From an uncultured Verrucomicrobiales bacterium (GTDB taxonomy: Bacteria > Verrucomicrobiota > Verrucomicrobiia > Verrucomicrobiales > Akkermansiaceae), in contig CALCWC010000153.1 in the NCBI GenBank assembly GCA_937905985.1, positions 1-17,470 on the forward strand: DNA of 17,470 nucleotides, read 5' to 3'. This document shows, in pieces, positions 6,874 to 15,267 of this stretch. The stretch's first letter is position 1. Every line of letters begins with the position of its first letter. A program made the position numbers and the translations under genes. The notes below the pieces were generated by a model. The model was not told the origin of the DNA. It searched no databases and worked only from the letters and a program-made list of their open reading frames with translations.

Positions 6874-8076
6874 CGGCAGCGGGCATTGGCGCAGCTCCGC
6901 CAAGCGGCGAATGACCTGCTCAATCACGTTGGCCGGGCATGATGCGCCCGCGGTGATGCCCACGCGCGCCAGGCGCTGCAAGTCCGCCGCACCGCGCGGC
7001 AGCGGGCGCTCGGTCTCCTTCCGCGCCTCGAAGTCGTAGCAGCGGATGCAGTGGGTGTCCACCAGGCAGGCGGCGTCCTTCACAAAGAAAGTAGGCACAT
7101 GCTCCGCTGCAATCTGTGCCAGGTGGGTGGTGTTGGAGCTGTTGTAGCCCCCGATGATCATCATGGCGTCCAAATCCTGCTCCAACAGGCGGAACAAGGC
7201 ATCCTGGCGGCTCTGGGTGGCATCGCAGATGGTGTCGAACACATGGAAGCGGTCGTCATTGCCATCGCGTTCCACCACGGCTGCGCGCAGGATTTCCTGA
7301 ATGCGCGCGGTTTCGCTCTTGAGCATGGTGGTCTGGTTGGCCAGGCCTATTTCCTTCAGGTGTTCCGCGGGATTGAAGCCCGCCGACACACGGTCGGCAA
7401 AATGCTGCAGCAGGGCCTCCGCGGAAAGCTTGCCGGTGATGGCATCCGCCACCATCTGCGCCTCCCGCTCGTTGAGCACCATGATGAAATTCCCGGTGCC
7501 GTCCTGCCCGCATGACTGGGAGGCGGTGGCCATGCTTTCCTCATGGCGGGCCTTTCCGTGAATAACACTGGTGACGCCTGCGGCGGCATAGGAGCGCACG
7601 CGCTGCCAGACCTTGATGACGTTGCCGCAGGTGCTGTCCACCAATTGCACACCCCGGGTCTCCAGCTTGGCGCGCATGGCGCGGGTGACGCCGAAAGCGG
7701 GCATGATGACCACATCATCCTCGGTGAGGGCACCATAGGCGGGGTCGTTCTCGTTCCACGAGAGGTGGCGCAGGCCGAGGGAATCAAGCTGTTGGTTAAC
7801 CTCCGGGTTGTGGATGATTTCGCCAATGAGCCAGATACGCTTGCCCTTGAAGAGGCGTATGGTGGCGTAGGCGATTTCAATGGCGCGGCGCACGCCGTCG
7901 CAGAATCCGAAAGCTTCCGCCAGGCGGAGGTCCAGGTTTTCCAGCAGCAGCCTGTTTCCGTTGGCGCGGATTTGCTCCACCAGAGGGCTGGTGTAGCGGC
8001 TGATGTCCTGCATCACTTGGTCGCGCACCTCCGGGCGGCGCACATTGACGGGTCTGCGTGGCTTGGGCGTATCCAT
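6871..8076 (-). CDS. ispH: 4-hydroxy-3-methylbut-2-enyl diphosphate reductase
   Basis: A 401-aa IspH (LytB), the iron-sulfur enzyme that makes IPP and DMAPP from HMBPP at the end of the MEP isoprenoid pathway. The three cluster cysteines are visible: Cys59 in GFCDGV, Cys150 in DSTCGNV and Cys284 in DTICDATQ. The HEES motif (178-181) supplies the expected active-site His and Glu, SSNTTHL is at 313-319, and ITAGASCPANV lies near 374-384. It is about 80-90 residues longer than the E. coli type, through an N-terminal extension of about 47 residues and extra sequence between the second and third cysteines. It starts 18 bp after the Aas-like gene, so the two probably share a transcript. No Shine-Dalgarno sequence is evident. 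Confidence 0.94.
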   Translation of the reverse strand: MDTPKPRRPVNVRRPEVRDQVMQDISRYTSPLVEQIRANGNRLLLENLDLRLAEAFGFCDGVRRAIEIAYATIRLFKGKRIWLIGEIIHNPEVNQQLDSLGLRHLSWNENDPAYGALTEDDVVIMPAFGVTRAMRAKLETRGVQLVDSTCGNVIKVWQRVRSYAAAGVTSVIHGKARHEESMATASQSCGQDGTGNFIMVLNEREAQMVADAITGKLSAEALLQHFADRVSAGFNPAEHLKEIGLANQTTMLKSETARIQEILRAAVVERDGNDDRFHVFDTICDATQSRQDALFRLLEQDLDAMMIIGGYNSSNTTHLAQIAAEHVPTFFVKDAACLVDTHCIRCYDFEARKETERPLPRGAADLQRLARVGITAGASCPANVIEQVIRRLAELRQCPLP

Positions 8077-8094
8077 GGCGTGGTTGCGGAAAAA

Positions 8095-10266
8095 TTACAG
8101 GGGCAGGCCCAGGGCCTCGAAGGCGAGAATGCGGCAGCCCTTGAGATCCATCTTGCCGGTGGGCAGTACGGGGATGGTCTCCACGGGGATGATTTCGCGC
8201 GGGCACCAGAGGCGCGGCAGGCCGCTTGCCACCAGGTGTTCCCGGATGGCGTCCATCTCCTTGCCCAGCTGGGAGTCATGCACGGCGGAGAGCAGCACCA
8301 GGGCCTCTCCCTTCTGAGGATCCGGCACGCCCACCACGGCCACGGCGCGGCCGGTGAAGCCTTCCGGCACGGTGACGAATGCCTCCACGGCCTGCTCCAC
8401 CACCTCGTGCGGCACCATTTCACCGCCGATCTTGGAGAAGCGGGAGCGGCGCCCGCCGAGGGAGAGGATGCCGTTGAGGTCCATGCTGCCGAGGTCGCCG
8501 GTCTTGAACCAGCCATCGCGGATGACCTCGCGGTTGAGCTCCTCACGGCCAATGTAGCCATTGAAGATGTTGGCCCCCTTGATCCACACCATGCCCTGCT
8601 GGGAAAGCGGCAGGCGGATGTTGTCATCATCGGGGTCGGTGATGCGTACAGCCTGGCCGGGCAGGAGCTGGCCAACGGCGCCGCGCTTGTACGCCTGCAC
8701 GTAGAAGGGCTGCTCCGGGGTGGGCCCGGTTTCCTCCAGGCAGCACGCCACCACGGGGGATGCCTCCGTGAGGCCGTAGCCCTCCATGAGCTTCACGCCG
8801 CACTTCTCCAGAAACTCGTTTGCCACGGTGTCCTGCAGGCGCTCCGCACCCACCACGAAGTAGTGGACGCTCTTGTAGGTGTCCTGGTTGGCGCGGCGCA
8901 GCATGCTGCGGGCGAAGGTGGGAGTGGTGACCACCAGGCGGCACTTGTGTTCCTCGATCAGCTCGTTGAGGCGCTTGGCATCCAGCGGGGAGGGATAGGT
9001 CACCATCTTGATGCCGAAAATCGCGGGCATGAGGGTGCTCACGCTCAGGCCGAAGCTGTGGAAGATGGGCAGGCTGGAGAGGATGGCGGAATGCCTGGGC
9101 ATCTCCACCTTGCAGTTCATCTGGAGGATTTGCCCCACCAGCATGGTGTGGGTCATGCTCACGCCCTTGGGTTCCCCGGAGGAGCCGGAGGTGAAGAGCA
9201 GCGCGGCCTCATCGCTGCCGCTGCGGGCGTCCAGGTTGAAGGTCTTGTTGACCAGTGCCATGGGCGCCAGCTTGGCGAAGGCCACCCAGGTGGCAATCTT
9301 GGACATGCCCAACCCCTTGAGCACACGCTCCAGGTAGATGATTTGATCTGCGGGCGGCCAGGGGAACTGCGGCAGCTTGGCCATGAACGGGCGGGCGGTG
9401 ATAAAGTGCTTGATGCCGCTCTGGCGGCAAATGCTCTCAAACGCGCCCTCGGATGAGGTGTAGTTGATGTTGACGGGCACCACACCGGCGAGAATGCAGG
9501 CGAAGTTGGCAATGACGCCGCCCTTGCCCGGCGGCAGCAGCACGCCCACGCGGGCCTCCGTCACGTTGGCGCGTATCCACCGCGCCAGCGCCATGGATAC
9601 ACCCAGCAGCTTGCCGTACTCGATGCCCGTGTTGTCCAGCCCGTCCTCCAGGCGCACGGAGGCGTGCTTGCGCATGCCCTCCACCAGCAGGCGCGCCAGG
9701 GAAACCTGCAGCTGGGGCAGCGCCGCATAGTGGCGGGCAGAGGCCTCCAGCCAGGCCTCCAGCGCGCGGTCACCCGCCAGCGGGCCGGGTTCCAGCTTGG
9801 GAAGCACATCCACCACGGCGGTGTCATAGCTGGCCTCCTCCGTGACCACGCGCACATAGCCCTTGCGGTAGAACCCCACATACACGGGCACAGGGGCAAT
9901 GTGCAGGGCGGCCAAGTGCATCATGAACGGCATGGGCACGTCACTCACGCACGCCATGTCGCGGTTGGGGATGCCGGGCACGTAGAGCACATCGTGGCCC
10001 TGCTGCAGCTGCTCCAGGATTTTCTCGCGCATATCGCGGCTGTCGCAGTTGCGGAAATCGAACTCCAGCACGTGGCCTGCGGATTCCATGAAGCGCATCA
10101 TGCGCGGCTCCGGGCGCAGGTGCCTCTCCATCAAGAAGCACACGTCTCCATGCCCGCCCATGGCGTGCACCAGCGTTTCCAGCGTCTCCCGGTCCAAGCG
10201 GCACGGCAGGTAAAGGGACGGTTGAGGGGTGAAATTCTCCTCCCCAAAAATGCGAACCTTGCTCAT
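8095..10266 (-). CDS. Aas-like acyl-activating enzyme (AMP-binding) with degenerate acyltransferase domain
   Basis: A 723-aa protein matching E. coli Aas (719 aa) in size and order. The C-terminal two thirds is an adenylating acyl-CoA/acyl-ACP synthetase domain. It contains the phosphate loop TSGSSGEPKG (359-368), HSFG (403-406), GYGLTE (496-501), FKTGD (587-591) and the catalytic lysine in PTGKMD (Lys705). These enzymes activate fatty acids with ATP for phospholipid recycling. Residues of about 15-140 have the outline of a PlsC acyltransferase, including an LQQGHDVLYVPG stretch where PlsC has its FPEG motif, but the catalytic HX4D is missing. The N-terminal domain is therefore probably inactive or regulatory. 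It has a strong promoter, leads into ispH, and starts with ATG at 10266. Confidence 0.86.
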   Translation of the reverse strand: MSKVRIFGEENFTPQPSLYLPCRLDRETLETLVHAMGGHGDVCFLMERHLRPEPRMMRFMESAGHVLEFDFRNCDSRDMREKILEQLQQGHDVLYVPGIPNRDMACVSDVPMPFMMHLAALHIAPVPVYVGFYRKGYVRVVTEEASYDTAVVDVLPKLEPGPLAGDRALEAWLEASARHYAALPQLQVSLARLLVEGMRKHASVRLEDGLDNTGIEYGKLLGVSMALARWIRANVTEARVGVLLPPGKGGVIANFACILAGVVPVNINYTSSEGAFESICRQSGIKHFITARPFMAKLPQFPWPPADQIIYLERVLKGLGMSKIATWVAFAKLAPMALVNKTFNLDARSGSDEAALLFTSGSSGEPKGVSMTHTMLVGQILQMNCKVEMPRHSAILSSLPIFHSFGLSVSTLMPAIFGIKMVTYPSPLDAKRLNELIEEHKCRLVVTTPTFARSMLRRANQDTYKSVHYFVVGAERLQDTVANEFLEKCGVKLMEGYGLTEASPVVACCLEETGPTPEQPFYVQAYKRGAVGQLLPGQAVRITDPDDDNIRLPLSQQGMVWIKGANIFNGYIGREELNREVIRDGWFKTGDLGSMDLNGILSLGGRRSRFSKIGGEMVPHEVVEQAVEAFVTVPEGFTGRAVAVVGVPDPQKGEALVLLSAVHDSQLGKEMDAIREHLVASGLPRLWCPREIIPVETIPVLPTGKMDLKGCRILAFEALGLPL

Positions 10267-10276
10267 AACATGAAAA

Positions 10277-10304
10277 ACTATACCATACTCTAGCTTTTTG
10301 TCAA
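10277..10304 (-). promoter_or_regulatory. Promoter of the aas-like/ispH unit
   Basis: On the minus strand a perfect TTGACA (10299-10304), a 16-bp spacer and TATAGT (10277-10282, 5 of 6) sit 10 bp before the ATG at 10266. The predicted leader is only a few nucleotides long. This is one of the best promoter matches in the window. Confidence 0.75.
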
Positions 10305-10338
10305 GTTGCTGACAGTACTTGTTAGGCGGGCAAGCCGT

Positions 10339-11307
10339 TCACTCCTTGTGACGGAGGCGGCGGGAGATGGTGCGGAAGGAGCGGAAGAGGCCGTGGCCGT
10401 AGAAATGGCGCAGGAAAGCCTGCAGGCGCTGGAGACGCGTGCGGCGGATGGCCTCGGGTCCGCGCTCGAAAATGCGGGTGAAGAATGCCAGCAGGCAAGC
10501 CTCCGCCTCGTCCAGCGCGCGCGGATTGAGCAAGGGAGGCTGGTTCAGGATGTCCGCCATGCGCTCATAATCCTCCGAAAGCTCCAGGATATACTGGATG
10601 AAGGCGGCCTCGTCCTTGAAGCGGCGGGCATGGAGGAAAGCCTTGGGATTGAAGGTGTCCTCCACGGTTTCGTCACCCCAGTAGAGGGGGATGCAGCGCG
10701 CCTGCAGGGCGTCCGCCAGCTTTTCCGTCAGGTAGCCCGGGGAGGATTCGTTCTCATAGGCCACGCCGAAGAGGTGCTGAGCCATGAACGCGATTTTGTC
10801 GTCCACCAGGTAGCCGATGTTGTTCATGAGCGGGCCGCCGCAGCTGACCTGCTTGTGGGGCATGAGGTGCTTGACCAGGTTGTTGCGGGCCTTGCAGACG
10901 TGATTGCGGACCACGAAGGCGCAGAACTTGCGGTTCTGGGCACGCAGCTGGTCTGCGGTGACGGGAGTGCGCGGCTCGGTGAGGGCGCGGCGGCGCTCCG
11001 CGTTGAAAAGGCTGGAAAGCATCCAGTACGGAAGGTACATGCGGCGGTCGTCCTCGCGCTTGTCGTGGGTGAGACAGTAGTCGAAGTTCGCGAGGTCGGC
11101 GGGATGGTTTTCCCATGTCACGAGAATGCGCACGCCGCGGTAGCGTTCATACACGCTGTTGAAGGTGTCGCAAATGAGGAAGTCCGCCTCGCGGAAACGC
11201 TCCGGCGGCAGGATGCACACAGGGAAATGACGCTGCAGCCACCCCAACAGCTGCGACATGTCCGCGCAACCGGTGGTTGCCAAGCGTATCTCATGCTGGG
11301 TGGTCAT
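10339..11307 (-). CDS. GT10 family (fucosyltransferase-like) glycosyltransferase, copy 1
   Basis: A 322-aa GT10-type enzyme; characterised members move fucose from GDP-fucose to GlcNAc or glucose in alpha-1,3/1,4 linkage. The nucleotide-sugar signature is visible as AYENESSPGYLTEKLADAL at about 183-201 (Glu185, Asn186, Glu195, Lys196), followed by CIPLYWGD. The N-terminal half carries VTWENHPADLANFDYCLTH, as in GT10 acceptor domains. The C-terminus is Arg-rich and could contact the membrane. The start is ATG 11307, which overlaps the preceding gene's TGA as ATGA and implies translational coupling. A TTG further upstream (11358) is not needed. The sugar donor and acceptor are inferred from the family only. 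Confidence 0.85.
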   Translation of the reverse strand: MTTQHEIRLATTGCADMSQLLGWLQRHFPVCILPPERFREADFLICDTFNSVYERYRGVRILVTWENHPADLANFDYCLTHDKREDDRRMYLPYWMLSSLFNAERRRALTEPRTPVTADQLRAQNRKFCAFVVRNHVCKARNNLVKHLMPHKQVSCGGPLMNNIGYLVDDKIAFMAQHLFGVAYENESSPGYLTEKLADALQARCIPLYWGDETVEDTFNPKAFLHARRFKDEAAFIQYILELSEDYERMADILNQPPLLNPRALDEAEACLLAFFTRIFERGPEAIRRTRLQRLQAFLRHFYGHGLFRSFRTISRRLRHKE

Positions 11308-12281
11308 AGGTGGGTAGAAGAGCGGACAAAACGGCGCACGCGCAGCTTGTTGAAGCACTCCTCCACAAGGTGGACGGGGTTGCGGCGCAGGTAATGCCGG
11401 TTGTAGATGCGGCCGGAGGGGCCTTCCGGTGCGGCGGCGGCCTCATGTTCCGCCACCACCTGCAGCACCTGCGAGTACAGGTTGTAGCGTTCGATGACGA
11501 GACGGCGAGCCTCCACCAGCGCCGGGAGGCGGCGGGTGTACTCGTCGTTCTCCACGGCGGTCTTGATGATGCGCAGGGCCTCCGGCGGATCATCCACGGG
11601 AATGCGGATGAAGCTCTCCGGCGGCAACACCTGCTCCAGCTTGGGATCCCCTGCGTAGAACGGCAGGGTGAGACAGAGGATGGGGTCTGCCAGCTTCTCG
11701 GTCCAATGGTATGGCTGAACGGTGTTCTCTATGGCCACGTGGTAGCGGAAGGCGTCCAGCGCCTCGTACTTGTGGTCGATTTCACAGATGCCCTGCCCCT
11801 TCCACACGAAACCCGGCAGGTTGGCGTGCAGGTATTCCAAGAGGCGATGGCGCTTGAAATGGTTGGTGTGCTTCATGAGCTTGCGGGAGCACACGTTAGA
11901 CACCATCTGGGTTTTCTCGAACTCCGGGAACTGCGCCAGCTCCTCCATGGTGTGCCCGGTCATCTGCACCAGGCAGCCGCAGCCGCGGCGGTAGTGGCGG
12001 TGGCGCAGCACCTGGGGATCGCATGTGGTGAGCACATAGTTGAACTGCCGCGTGTACGCGGGGGACGGCACCTTGATAAGCTGCGGCTCCTGGGTCACCA
12101 GGATGGTGCGGTCCAGCGGGCACGCCAGGTCCACATAGTTCACGTTGCGCGGCAGCTCGTCATACACCACCGCCCAGTCGTAATCCCGGCATGCCTCGTC
12201 ACGGGTGAACTCCACGCCCTGCCAAACAGTGTGTGCCGGCAGAAAGCGGGGCTTCCATGATGAGATGATTTTGACAACCAT
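11304..12281 (-). CDS. GT10 family (fucosyltransferase-like) glycosyltransferase, copy 2
   Basis: A 325-aa glycosyltransferase with a GT10-like C-terminal domain. AFRYHVAIENTVQPYHWTEK (177-196) corresponds to the FENS...YxTEK donor site (Glu185, Asn186, Glu195, Lys196), followed by LPFYAGD. The N-terminal half, with ILVTQEPQLIK (60-70) and NYVLTTCDP, differs clearly from copies 1 and 3, so it may use a different acceptor. It is the first gene of a two-gene unit and overlaps copy 1 by 4 bp. A strong promoter lies 14 bp before its ATG. It is divergent from the GT2 gene. The exact sugar is not certain from sequence alone. Confidence 0.82.
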   Translation of the reverse strand: MVVKIISSWKPRFLPAHTVWQGVEFTRDEACRDYDWAVVYDELPRNVNYVDLACPLDRTILVTQEPQLIKVPSPAYTRQFNYVLTTCDPQVLRHRHYRRGCGCLVQMTGHTMEELAQFPEFEKTQMVSNVCSRKLMKHTNHFKRHRLLEYLHANLPGFVWKGQGICEIDHKYEALDAFRYHVAIENTVQPYHWTEKLADPILCLTLPFYAGDPKLEQVLPPESFIRIPVDDPPEALRIIKTAVENDEYTRRLPALVEARRLVIERYNLYSQVLQVVAEHEAAAAPEGPSGRIYNRHYLRRNPVHLVEECFNKLRVRRFVRSSTHL

Positions 12282-12295
12282 GCGTACCGCCCGTG

Positions 12296-12324
12296 ATTGT
12301 AGGTTGCAAGGGGCGTTTTGTCAA
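12296..12324 (-). promoter_or_regulatory. Promoter of the GT10 pair
   Basis: On the minus strand a perfect TTGACA (12319-12324), a 17-bp spacer and TACAAT (12296-12301, 5 of 6) lie 14 bp before the ATG at 12281. The -35 context TTGACAAAA is the same as at the aas-like promoter. The predicted leader is about 8 nt. Confidence 0.75.
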
Positions 12325-12387
12325 GTTCTTCTTAAGACGTACAGGCGTGTTGCCCGCCGCAGCGCGTACACAGGAGGAAAGTTTCGC

Positions 12388-12417
12388 TTGCGAGGGTGGT
12401 TCATTCTGTGCTAGTAT
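12388..12417 (+). promoter_or_regulatory. Probable promoter of the GT2-GT10-acyltransferase run
   Basis: TTGCGA (12388-12393), an 18-bp spacer and TAGTAT (12412-12417) are preceded by TGC, giving an extended -10 (TGn) element. It lies 16 bp before the ATG at 12434 and is divergent from the GT10-pair promoter 64 bp away. Confidence 0.45.
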
Positions 12418-12433
12418 ACCGGGCGGAAGAGTT

Positions 12434-13309
12434 ATGGACAACGAGCCCGCCACCACATCCCCCACCGTCTCCGTGCTGATGCCCGTGTACAACACGCGGG
12501 AAGAATGGCTGAGGGCAGCAATTGAAAGCATCCTCAACCAAACGTATGGGGATTTCGAGCTGCTATTGGGGGACGACAGCTCCACGGATCCGCACGTGAA
12601 GGAAGTCATTGATTCCTACACGGACCCGCGCATCCGCTATATCCGGAACGAGCGCAACACGGGGTGCGCCGGCATGGCGAACGTGCTGTTCCGGGAGGCA
12701 CGCGGCAAGTACTGGGCGCGGCTGGACTCCGATGACACCGCCATGCCCCGGCGCCTGGAGAAACAGGTGGCATTCCTGGAAGCCCACCCGGAGGTGGGCG
12801 TGTGCAGCAGCTGGTTCACCCACATGGACACCGGGGAGATTATCCGCATCCCCGAGGACGACCTCTCCCTGCGGCAGGAGCTGTGCATGTCATGCGCAAT
12901 GTGCAACGGTTCACTCATGTACCGAGCCTCCGTGATGCGGGAGCACAAAATCCAATACGACCCCGAATTCCCGAAATCCGACGACTGGGCATTGCTGCGC
13001 CGCCTGATGCGCATTACAAAACTGGGTGCGGTTCAAGAGCCGCTCTTCGCCTTCCGCCCCAGCCCCAACAGCATGTCGCGCTCCAATAAGGAGGTAATGC
13101 TGCATGACGCCTACATCCTGCAGCAGCGCATCCGCCGGGAGAACCCGGAAGCATGGGGCTCCCTGCAGGATCGCATGATCACCACCACGCGCTACCGCCT
13201 GTTCGGCCTGATTCCCTTTCTCACGGTCATCCGCAGCGGCAACGTGAAAACCTGCAAGCTTTTCTCATGCATTACACTTTGGTCCAGCCGGGACAAATTC
13301 CGAATGTAG
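12434..13309 (+). CDS. GT2 family glycosyltransferase
   Basis: A 291-aa GT-A fold glycosyltransferase of family 2. The N-terminal SVLMPVYNT (13-21) and QTYGDFELLLGDDSS (36-50) bind the nucleotide, and the metal-binding DXD motif is in ARLDSDD (95-101). A later KSDDWALLRR segment corresponds to the acceptor/catalytic-base region. There are no transmembrane helices, so it is probably a cytoplasmic enzyme extending a surface glycan. The frame is open further upstream to 12293, but the protein family begins near MDNEPATT. The ATG at 12434 fits the promoter. It starts the plus-strand run, and the next gene begins 9 bp after its stop. Confidence 0.88.
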   Translation: MDNEPATTSPTVSVLMPVYNTREEWLRAAIESILNQTYGDFELLLGDDSSTDPHVKEVIDSYTDPRIRYIRNERNTGCAGMANVLFREARGKYWARLDSDDTAMPRRLEKQVAFLEAHPEVGVCSSWFTHMDTGEIIRIPEDDLSLRQELCMSCAMCNGSLMYRASVMREHKIQYDPEFPKSDDWALLRRLMRITKLGAVQEPLFAFRPSPNSMSRSNKEVMLHDAYILQQRIRRENPEAWGSLQDRMITTTRYRLFGLIPFLTVIRSGNVKTCKLFSCITLWSSRDKFRM

Positions 13310-13318
13310 GATACCCCC

Positions 13319-14404
13319 ATGAGCAAGCCCAACCTTAGACTAGCTTTCGTTGACTTCTGGTCCGGATTCAACCCGCGGCACAACATTGTCACCGCTGCTC
13401 TGGAACCGTACTACAACCTGCAGGAAGACAGAACGGACCCGGATTTTCTCTTCTTCTCCAACTACGGGCTGCATCACCTGCAGTACACGGATTGCGTGAA
13501 AATATTCTATACGGGAGAAAACCTGGCACCAGACTTCAACCAGTGCGATTACGCCGTAAGCGCGTGCCGCAGTGATTTCAGCGGACGCAACCTGTACCTG
13601 CCGCCCTGTTTCCTGGGTTGCTCGGCGGATTCCGGGGCGACACTGCCGCCGGTGAAGCCTGAGATGGCACACCGTCAATTCTGCAGCTTCATATACTCCC
13701 AAGACAGCGTGGGAGAAGGCAGCCGATTCCGCCGCACCTTCTGCGAGCAGCTTTCCACGCAGTACGCACGCGTCACCTGCCCCGGGCGCGTACTGCACAA
13801 CACAGATGCCCCGGAACTCGCGGCACGCGGCGACGTGGACAACTGGAACAGCAGCAAAATCGCCTACCTTTCCAAGTTCAAATTCAACATTGCCTTCGAG
13901 AACAGCAACGCCCCGGGGTACATCACGGAAAAACTCTCCGACTGCTTCCTTGGCAATACGGTACCCATCTACCGCGGCAGCTGCGGCAACCCGGACCCCT
14001 TCCCCAAGGAGGCCATGATATGCGCAAACGACTTCCCCACGACGGAAGCTCTGATTGCCCGCATCCGCGAGGTGAACGAGAACGACGACCTCTACCTCTC
14101 CATCTTGGCCTCCAACCCCTTCCGCCACGGCATGAACACAGGCACCGCAGAAATGCTGGCAAACTACCTGCTGCCCATTCTCGCCAAGGGGCGCGCGCCT
14201 TTCGACAAGGATGTCTGGCATTTCGGGGATGCCGCGCGCCTCGCTCGCCTGGGTCACGGAGCCAGTCCGCTCGCGCTGCACCTGCGCTACCTGGCCACAT
14301 GCATGGGCTCAATCTTCTCCGTCCGGGAGGGCAAGGCGGCAGCCAGGCAGCGACGCCACGAACTGAAAAACGCCCTGCGCGACCTCAAGCAACTCCACCG
14401 TTAA
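13319..14404 (+). CDS. GT10 alpha-1,3-fucosyltransferase-like enzyme, copy 3
   Basis: This 361-aa protein is the most canonical GT10 enzyme of the three. The donor-site signature FENSNAPGYITEKLSDCF is at 193-210, followed by NTVPIYRGS. The N-terminal domain has FYTGENLAPDFNQCDYAVS (63-81), as in Helicobacter pylori alpha-1,3-fucosyltransferases. The basic C-terminus, with RQRRHELKNALRDLKQLHR, recalls the amphipathic membrane-associating tail of those enzymes, but I see no heptad-repeat block before it. By family, it would use GDP-fucose and a LacNAc-like or other glycan acceptor. It lies 9 bp after the GT2 gene and 3 bp before the acyltransferase start, so they are probably co-transcribed. 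Confidence 0.92.
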   Translation: MSKPNLRLAFVDFWSGFNPRHNIVTAALEPYYNLQEDRTDPDFLFFSNYGLHHLQYTDCVKIFYTGENLAPDFNQCDYAVSACRSDFSGRNLYLPPCFLGCSADSGATLPPVKPEMAHRQFCSFIYSQDSVGEGSRFRRTFCEQLSTQYARVTCPGRVLHNTDAPELAARGDVDNWNSSKIAYLSKFKFNIAFENSNAPGYITEKLSDCFLGNTVPIYRGSCGNPDPFPKEAMICANDFPTTEALIARIREVNENDDLYLSILASNPFRHGMNTGTAEMLANYLLPILAKGRAPFDKDVWHFGDAARLARLGHGASPLALHLRYLATCMGSIFSVREGKAAARQRRHELKNALRDLKQLHR

Positions 14405-14407
14405 GCC

Positions 14408-15225
14408 ATGAGCCTCCTCCGCCACCGCCGCATCCGCATCACCGGCATCAAGCCCCACAAGAAGTATGCATCAACCGCAAGGCGCGCGACATAGACGTGC
14501 GCGTGCAGGGATACGACAACACCATCCGCATTGCCACGGATGCCTTCCGCGGTTCCGTGAGCGTGTACGGCGCGGGCAACACCGTTGTCATAGAAGAGGG
14601 CGTGCGGGTGGGCAACCCCTGCAACATCATCCTCGGCTCGCGCGGATGCCCCTGCTTCAACTGCTCCATCATCGTACGCCGCCAGACTTTTCTGGGAGAG
14701 GTGGAGCTGAAGTGCGCGGAGGCCGGCAGCAGCATTGAAATCGGGGAGAACTGCCTGTTCGCGCACCACATCCTCATCTGGTGCTCAGACGGTCACACCA
14801 TCCGCCACGACGACGGCTCCTTCAACGTGGGCCGAAACATCCGCATAGGCTCCCACGTATGGGTTGGGCTGGATGTCAAGATCGGCAAGAACACCGTGAT
14901 AGCGGACGATTGCATGGTGGGGTGGGGCAGCGTGGTCACGGGGCGCTTTGAGGAACCGCACTGCCTGCTGGCGGGGGTGCCCGACCGCATCTGCCGGCAC
15001 GGCATCACCTGGGACGAGAAGCGCCCCATGGACTACATGCCGGACACCCTTGTGAACCGGTACCCGGACTGGGACGCGTTGCCGCGCCCCAGCCTACCCG
15101 TGCGCCTGCTGTTGCGGCTCAAGCTGCGATGGTACTGCCACCTTTCCGTACACAAGAGCGATATGCAGAAGCGCCGCAAGTACGAGCGCAAGGCGGCGGA
15201 AGTCCTCCGCCGGTTGGAAAGCTGA
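14408..15225 (+). pseudogene. Left-handed beta-helix acyltransferase, apparent frameshift
   Basis: The natural start is the ATG at 14408, 3 bp after the GT10 stop, giving MSLLRHRRIRITGIKPHKK. That frame soon stops at about 14492. The rest of the protein (CINRKARDIDVRVQGYDNTI onward) runs uninterrupted to 15225 in a different frame, which has no ATG upstream; the first GTG is at 14497. Adding one base near 14450-14470 would join the parts into about 272 aa. The body has hexapeptide repeats (IEIGENCLFA, NVGRNIRIGSHVWVG, VKIGKNTVIADDCMVG), a likely catalytic His in WCSDGHTI and a closing GVPDRICRHGI, typical of O-acetyltransferases of surface sugars. It may be a sequencing indel, a true mutation, or a 242-aa protein from GTG 14497. 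Confidence 0.75.
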
Positions 15226-15267
15226 CCGAGTTCGCCACGTCTTCAGGCGGGTGCCGCAGATGCGCAC

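Noticed and set aside
7543..9456. Plus-strand open frame of 637 codons
   Set aside because: Antisense to ispH and the Aas-like gene, which have full motif sets; His/Gly/Ala-rich with no domain.
12293..12433. N-terminal extension of the GT2 enzyme
   Set aside because: It covers the divergent promoter region and adds non-family residues; ATG 12434 precedes the GT2 domain by a normal distance.
14020..14407. Upstream part of the frame that contains the acyltransferase body
   Set aside because: It overlaps the GT10 coding sequence in another frame and is His/Pro/Arg-rich; only the part after about 14460 is protein-like.
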